From assembly GCA_020632665.1 (NCBI GenBank), contig JACKFC010000007.1, forward strand, positions 89,613 through 153,612: a stretch of DNA of 64,000 nucleotides. Reading direction: 5' to 3'. The position numbers and the translations under genes were made by a program. Positions 59,976 to 64,000 of the stretch are shown piece by piece (within the stretch, counting starts at the first letter, position 1; each line of letters opens with the position of its first letter). This DNA comes from Deltaproteobacteria bacterium. GTDB taxonomy: Bacteria > Myxococcota_A > UBA9042. Under the pieces are notes generated by a model, which saw nothing but the letters and a program-made list of their open reading frames with translations, had not been told where the DNA came from and did not search any database.

Positions 59976-62900
59976 AATCCCTCCTCAACCCCAAAGCGTT
60001 CGCCGTTCGCGGTACCGCTGCGTTGGCTGCGCTCGCCGCCGTCCTGGCAGCGGGCCCAGCGGCTGCGGACGTGGTGCTGAATCCCGGCACGATCACCGGC
60101 ACAGCCGGCATCGGCGCCTGGACCCAGAGCAGCACCTATGCCTCGGTCAGCGGCAACACGAACGGCTACTCGGGCTCGGCCTCGAGCAACGGCACCACCT
60201 ACTCGGTGACGCTCGAAGGAAGCCAGACCTACAATTCGATCTACGTCTCGCTCTCGAAGTACACGAGCGGCGTCTCGCAGAACCTCTACCTCAACAAGAG
60301 CTCGGCCAATATCCAGGTGCCGGGCGGTGGCACGGTCAACTACGACCTGACCTACCCGGGTGGCCTGATCCAGCCGACGATCGCGGTGACGGGCGGCCAG
60401 ATCGTCTCGAACCGCTTCTACGCTTCGCTGTCGACGACTGGTTTCTCGGCCTCATCGAACTCGAGCAACAGCGGCGCAGCAGCAGGCGCGCTGCCGATGG
60501 TCGCGGGCAGCAATATCCAGGTCTACAGCTCCGAAGCCGTCGTCAACGTCTACGACACCGACGGCGTGACCGTGCTGTGCCAGACCACCGTCCGCTTCGA
60601 CAACAAGACGGGCCTCACGCTCGCCGACGGCGAGACCCTCTCGCTGGCGTACGACATCGCCCTGACCCCGGCCAACTGCGCCCGTGGCGTCGAGGGTGAG
60701 CTCGCGTTCAACAATCTGCCGACCGGCACCGCGGTGAGCCAGGCGTACGTCTACTCGAACGGCACGACTTACAAGAACACTTACGTCACCACCATCCCGG
60801 GCAGCTACTCGCTCGACGGCTTGGCGAACGGCGACTACCGCCCCTACGCCGACTTCTACTTCAACGGCGCGCTCGCGGGCGCCTACGCGCGCTCGGCGTA
60901 TTACTCGCAGGCCCCGGCCACGGTCACCGACACCTCGGGCATGATCAACCGCGACATCACGCTCGACGGCTCGCTCACCACCGGCTCCATCACGCTGAGC
61001 GGACCCTGGGCTGGCCGACTGAACTCGGGCTCCATCTACTTCAACGGCAACTGGGGCGCCTACGACTCCACCACGCAGAGCTACGGCCCGACCGCCGGCG
61101 CCAACGCGCGTTGCCAGATCAACGGCACCACCGGCGCCTACAGCTGCCCGACCTTCCTCGGCGATTGGACCACCGGTCAGACCTACCTCAGCTTCTACGA
61201 CTCGACCTCGACGCTGCCCGTCAGCGCGCAGTTCTACGTCTCGAAGTCCGAGGCCTTCAGCCTCACCGACAGCAGCGGCATCGACCTCGGCAACAAGGAG
61301 ATCCCCACCTCCGAGGGCCAGATCGTCTTCGACGTCATCGAGCCCCCGGGCGCGGCGACCATCCCGCTCTCCTCGCCGCGCGTCGACGCCTACCGCTACG
61401 ACAGCGCCACCGGCACCTCGTACAGCCTCTACTCGAACAACTACTGGGCGCAGAACGTCGGCACCGCCACCGTCCGCCTGATCGGCGCGCCGGGTACCTA
61501 CACCTTCAACGCCTACGCGACCGTCGCCGGCTCGAACACCAAGTTCGCGTCCTCGACCATCACCCTCGGTGAGGCCGTCGACACCCCGACCGGCACCGAC
61601 GTCGCCATCACCCCGCTCGACGCCGACGGCAACGAGAGCAACGTCGACCTGGTCTTCGGCGAGGTCACCGGCGGTGGCTCGACCACCGTCAGCTTCGCCG
61701 ACGTCGGCCCCGGCGCCCCCGAGGGCAGCGAGTTCGTCGACGTCGTCACCGACAAGCAATACCTCAACGTCACGTCCAGCGCCGACTTCACCGGCCTGGT
61801 GCAGGTCTGCCTGAGCTACGATCCGAGCGCCCTCGGCCTCTCGGAGAGCCAGGAAGGTCAGCTCCAGCTGCAGCAATACGTCTGCGTCACCGCTTCGGAC
61901 TGCAGCTGGCAGGTCATCACCGGTACCCTCGACGGCACCGCCTCGCCGGACACGGCCACCAACACCATCTGTGGCCTGACCACCAGCCTCTCGACCTTCG
62001 CCATCACGCTGCCGACCGCTCCGCCGGACGCCTGCCCCGATGATCCGAACAAGACCGAGGCCGGCATCTGCGGTTGCGGCGTCGCCGACGACGACACCGA
62101 TGGCGACGGCACCGTCGACTGCAACGACGGCTGCGCCACCGACGCCAACAAGACGGCCGAGGGCATCTGCGGTTGCGGCGTCGCCGACACCGACACCGAC
62201 GCGGACGGCACCGCCGACTGCAACGACGGCTGCGCCACCGACGCCAACAAGACAGCGGCGGGCCAGTGTGGCTGCGGCAACGCCGACACCGATACCGACG
62301 CGGACGGCACCGCCGACTGCAACGACGGCTGCGCCACCGACGCCAACAAGACCGCGGCGGGCCAGTGTGGCTGCGGCAACGCCGACACCGACACCGACGC
62401 GGACGGCACCGCCGACTGCAACGACGGCTGCGTCACCGACGCCAACAAGACCGCGGCGGGCCAGTGCGGCTGCGGCGTCGCCGACACCGATGACGACAAC
62501 GACGGCGTCGCCAACTGCAACGACAACTGCGTCGCGGTCGCCAACGCCGATCAGTTCGACTACGACGGCGACGGCGCGGGCGATGCCTGCGACGACGACG
62601 ACGACAACGACGGCGCGCCTGATTCGGCCGACAGCGACGACAACAACCCGACCGTCTGCAGCGACACCGATGGGGACTCCTGCGAGGACTGCGTCGGCGG
62701 CGGCTACAATCCGATGGCGGACGGCGCCGACCTCGACGCCGACGGCCTCTGCGACGCCGGCGACCCGGACGACGACGGCGACGGCACCAACGACGCCAAC
62801 GACAACTGCCCGGTCATCGCCAATGCCGACCAGGTCGACACCGACGGTGACGGCCAGGGCAACGCCTGCGACGCCGACGACGACAACGACGGCGTGCTCG

Positions 62901-63517
62901 ATGCCGACGACAGCTGCCCGCTCTCCGACGCCTCGGGTGTGGACCTGAACGGCGACGGCTGCATCGACGATGCCGCGGCGCTGGCCGGGATCTGCGAGGC
63001 TGCCGCTGCCGATTGGGCCGCTGCGAATGGCGGCTGCAAGGACAGCGACAAGGTCACGGCGATGCTCCTCGGCAACAACGGTGGCGATGCCAACAATGGC
63101 ATCTGCGACAAGATCGCCGACGGTGATTTCTCCGCCGCGATGGCGAAGATGCCCTCGCTCTTCGACGCGGTCGCCAAGGCTGGTGGCAAGTGTGGCGCTT
63201 CGGATACGGGCGTGATCGACGAGATGCTCGAGATCGCGCGGGTCATGGCCACGGTCGCCATCGCCCAGGCCGAGGCTGCCGCCAACGCCGACGCCGGGGA
63301 CCTCGCCAAGGCCACCGCGGCGCTGGCCGCCGGTTCCGCGGCGACCGACAGCGAGGATGCCGCCAAGGCCTACAAGAAGGCCTACGGCTACGCGGTCGAC
63401 GCCCTCGGTGAGGGTGCGTCCGGCAGCGACAAGTCGGGCAGCAGCAGCGACAAGTCGGGCAGCAGCAGCGACAAGTCGGGCAGCAGCAGCAAGTCCGGCA
63501 AGGGCAAGAAGAAGTAG
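59972..63517 (+). CDS. Large secreted protein with calcium-binding-type Asp repeats
   Basis: 1,181 residues. Signal peptide ending LAAGPAAA. Residues 25-680 are a chain of beta-sandwich-like domains rich in Ser, Thr and Tyr (TSGVSQNLYLNKSSANIQV, PGSYSLDGLANGDYRPYADFYF). Residues 690-1000 are Asp-rich repeats DTDTDADGTADCNDGC and DDDNDGVLDADDSCP, as in thrombospondin type 3 and related calcium-binding repeats; five of these are 33-residue units. Residues 1000-1150 are helical with four cysteines, and the tail is a lysine/serine run made of a 7-residue repeat ending in GKGKKK. Role at the cell surface or matrix, probably calcium-stabilised, is inference. The ATG overlaps the upstream stop. No sorting tail of the MYXO-CTERM kind is present. 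Confidence 0.78.
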   Translation: MKSLLNPKAFAVRGTAALAALAAVLAAGPAAADVVLNPGTITGTAGIGAWTQSSTYASVSGNTNGYSGSASSNGTTYSVTLEGSQTYNSIYVSLSKYTSGVSQNLYLNKSSANIQVPGGGTVNYDLTYPGGLIQPTIAVTGGQIVSNRFYASLSTTGFSASSNSSNSGAAAGALPMVAGSNIQVYSSEAVVNVYDTDGVTVLCQTTVRFDNKTGLTLADGETLSLAYDIALTPANCARGVEGELAFNNLPTGTAVSQAYVYSNGTTYKNTYVTTIPGSYSLDGLANGDYRPYADFYFNGALAGAYARSAYYSQAPATVTDTSGMINRDITLDGSLTTGSITLSGPWAGRLNSGSIYFNGNWGAYDSTTQSYGPTAGANARCQINGTTGAYSCPTFLGDWTTGQTYLSFYDSTSTLPVSAQFYVSKSEAFSLTDSSGIDLGNKEIPTSEGQIVFDVIEPPGAATIPLSSPRVDAYRYDSATGTSYSLYSNNYWAQNVGTATVRLIGAPGTYTFNAYATVAGSNTKFASSTITLGEAVDTPTGTDVAITPLDADGNESNVDLVFGEVTGGGSTTVSFADVGPGAPEGSEFVDVVTDKQYLNVTSSADFTGLVQVCLSYDPSALGLSESQEGQLQLQQYVCVTASDCSWQVITGTLDGTASPDTATNTICGLTTSLSTFAITLPTAPPDACPDDPNKTEAGICGCGVADDDTDGDGTVDCNDGCATDANKTAEGICGCGVADTDTDADGTADCNDGCATDANKTAAGQCGCGNADTDTDADGTADCNDGCATDANKTAAGQCGCGNADTDTDADGTADCNDGCVTDANKTAAGQCGCGVADTDDDNDGVANCNDNCVAVANADQFDYDGDGAGDACDDDDDNDGAPDSADSDDNNPTVCSDTDGDSCEDCVGGGYNPMADGADLDADGLCDAGDPDDDGDGTNDANDNCPVIANADQVDTDGDGQGNACDADDDNDGVLDADDSCPLSDASGVDLNGDGCIDDAAALAGICEAAAADWAAANGGCKDSDKVTAMLLGNNGGDANNGICDKIADGDFSAAMAKMPSLFDAVAKAGGKCGASDTGVIDEMLEIARVMATVAIAQAEAAANADAGDLAKATAALAAGSAATDSEDAAKAYKKAYGYAVDALGEGASGSDKSGSSSDKSGSSSDKSGSSSKSGKGKKK
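62042..62536. repeat. Five 99-bp tandem repeats encoding Asp-rich units
   Basis: Units start at 62042, 62141, 62240, 62339 and 62438. Those at 62141, 62240 and 62339 are nearly identical, the outer two diverged. Each encodes 33 residues with GICGCG or GQCGCG and DTDTDADGTADCNDGC. Near identity suggests recent amplification. Confidence 0.9.
63425..63487. repeat. Three 21-bp tandem repeats at the 3' end of the secreted protein gene
   Basis: Unit AGCGACAAGTCGGGCAGCAG plus one C, three copies, encoding SDKSGSS. It forms the basic Ser/Lys tail of the protein. Confidence 0.9.
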
Positions 63518-63526
63518 GTCGCGAGC

Positions 63527-63566
63527 GGCCGAGCCGCCTGTGGGGTCACCTGCAGGCGACTCGGCC
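63527..63566 (+). terminator. Long hairpin after the secreted protein gene
   Basis: GGCCGAGCCGCCTG pairs with CAGGCGACTCGGCC (13 of 14 bases) around a 12-base loop, seven bases after the stop region of the preceding gene. No T tract follows, so it may stop transcription with help of a factor or stabilise the message. Confidence 0.5.
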
Positions 63567-63614
63567 CGCGATCCGCTGGTATGCTCCCCGCCAACTTCGC
63601 GATGTGGAGCGCCC

Positions 63615-64000
63615 ATGCCACCCAACAAACCACCACGCCGGCCGACACGGGCCTCGACACTGCGTGAACGCAGCAATTCCGGCGGCGCGGGCATGCTCGG
63701 CCGCGGCGCACCCGGCACCGTCCCGCTGAACCGTGCGCTCTCCAAGCTCGGCGTCTGCAGCCGGACCCAGGCGGCGCGTTGGATCGCCGAAGGGCGAGTC
63801 GAGGTCGACGGCGCCGTCGTGCGCGATCCGGACCGCGCGGTGCGGCCCGAGACCGCCCGCATCGTGGTCGACGGCGCAGAGGTCGGCGCGGCGACGCCCC
63901 GGTTGGTGCTGCTCTACAAGCCGCGCGGCGTCGTCACCACGCGCAGCGACCCGAACGGGCGGCGGACCGTCTACGACCTGCTGCCGCCCGAGCTCGGCTG
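63615..64000 (+). CDS. Pseudouridine synthase, RsuA/RluB type, cut by window end
   Basis: First 128 codons only. After a basic N-terminal extension an S4 RNA-binding domain reads VPLNRALSKLGVCSRTQAARWIAEGRVEVDGAVV, followed by the start of the synthase core with LLYKPRGVVTTRSDPNGRRTVYDLLP, the pattern of RsuA/RluB/E/F enzymes that isomerise specific uridines in 16S or 23S rRNA. The catalytic Asp lies beyond the window. The ATG at 63615 is the first in-frame start after the hairpin; no strong ribosome site is seen. Which rRNA site is modified cannot be told from this part. Confidence 0.88.
   Translation, partial: MPPNKPPRRPTRASTLRERSNSGGAGMLGRGAPGTVPLNRALSKLGVCSRTQAARWIAEGRVEVDGAVVRDPDRAVRPETARIVVDGAEVGAATPRLVLLYKPRGVVTTRSDPNGRRTVYDLLPPELG

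Overview
The window is very GC-rich DNA packed with genes on both strands. Several signs point to Myxococcota or a nearby delta-proteobacterial lineage such as Bradymonadota. These are a small protein with a MYXO-CTERM-like tail, many lipoproteins, and two enormous lipoproteins built from Cys-Asp-Asp-Gly type repeats. This assignment is inference from protein style, not from a marker gene. I see no rRNA, tRNA, CRISPR array, phage or intact insertion sequence.

Layout. 1-1596: 3' part of a bestrophin-type channel gene and a HAD phosphatase. 1776-9103: a probable biosynthetic cluster. A plus-strand B12-type radical SAM gene converges on a five-gene minus-strand operon of two more radical SAM enzymes, an Fe/2-oxoglutarate oxygenase-like protein and two unrecognised proteins. 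9266-15679: a tightly coupled minus-strand operon (DUF4856-like lipoprotein, imelysin-like lipoprotein, HTTM/vitamin-K-carboxylase-like membrane protein, TonB-dependent receptor), preceded by a promoter and palindromes that look like a Fur-type control region. 15882-17328: YaeQ and a lipoprotein. 17450-23746: housekeeping genes (phospho-sugar mutase, small membrane protein, RidA, FolE, MnmE, MenB, cupin). 23743-26634: an exported protein with swivelling-His and ATP-grasp dikinase parts. 26443-33759: a four-gene inorganic-carbon uptake operon (SulP transporter, DabA, DabB, and a second, degenerate antiporter-like subunit). 34028-35668: a lipoprotein, the MYXO-CTERM-like protein and a small membrane protein. 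35914-55310: two adjacent paralogous giant lipoproteins of about 3,230 residues each with the same module order. 55313-59001: AlaS and a glutathione-transferase-like protein. 59286-63517: a membrane-anchored protein coupled to a large secreted protein with calcium-binding-type repeats. 63615-64000: the start of a pseudouridine synthase.

A 25-bp imperfect palindrome is scattered through the window in seven copies. Doublets of it sit on both sides of the radical SAM cluster, one copy forms part of the C-terminal coding sequence of the HTTM gene, and one lies inside menB. It behaves like a REP-type or coding palindromic element. The strongest candidates for something undescribed are the radical SAM/oxygenase cluster with its two unknown proteins, the twin giant repeat lipoproteins, the palindrome family, and the extra degenerate subunit in the DAB carbon-uptake operon.
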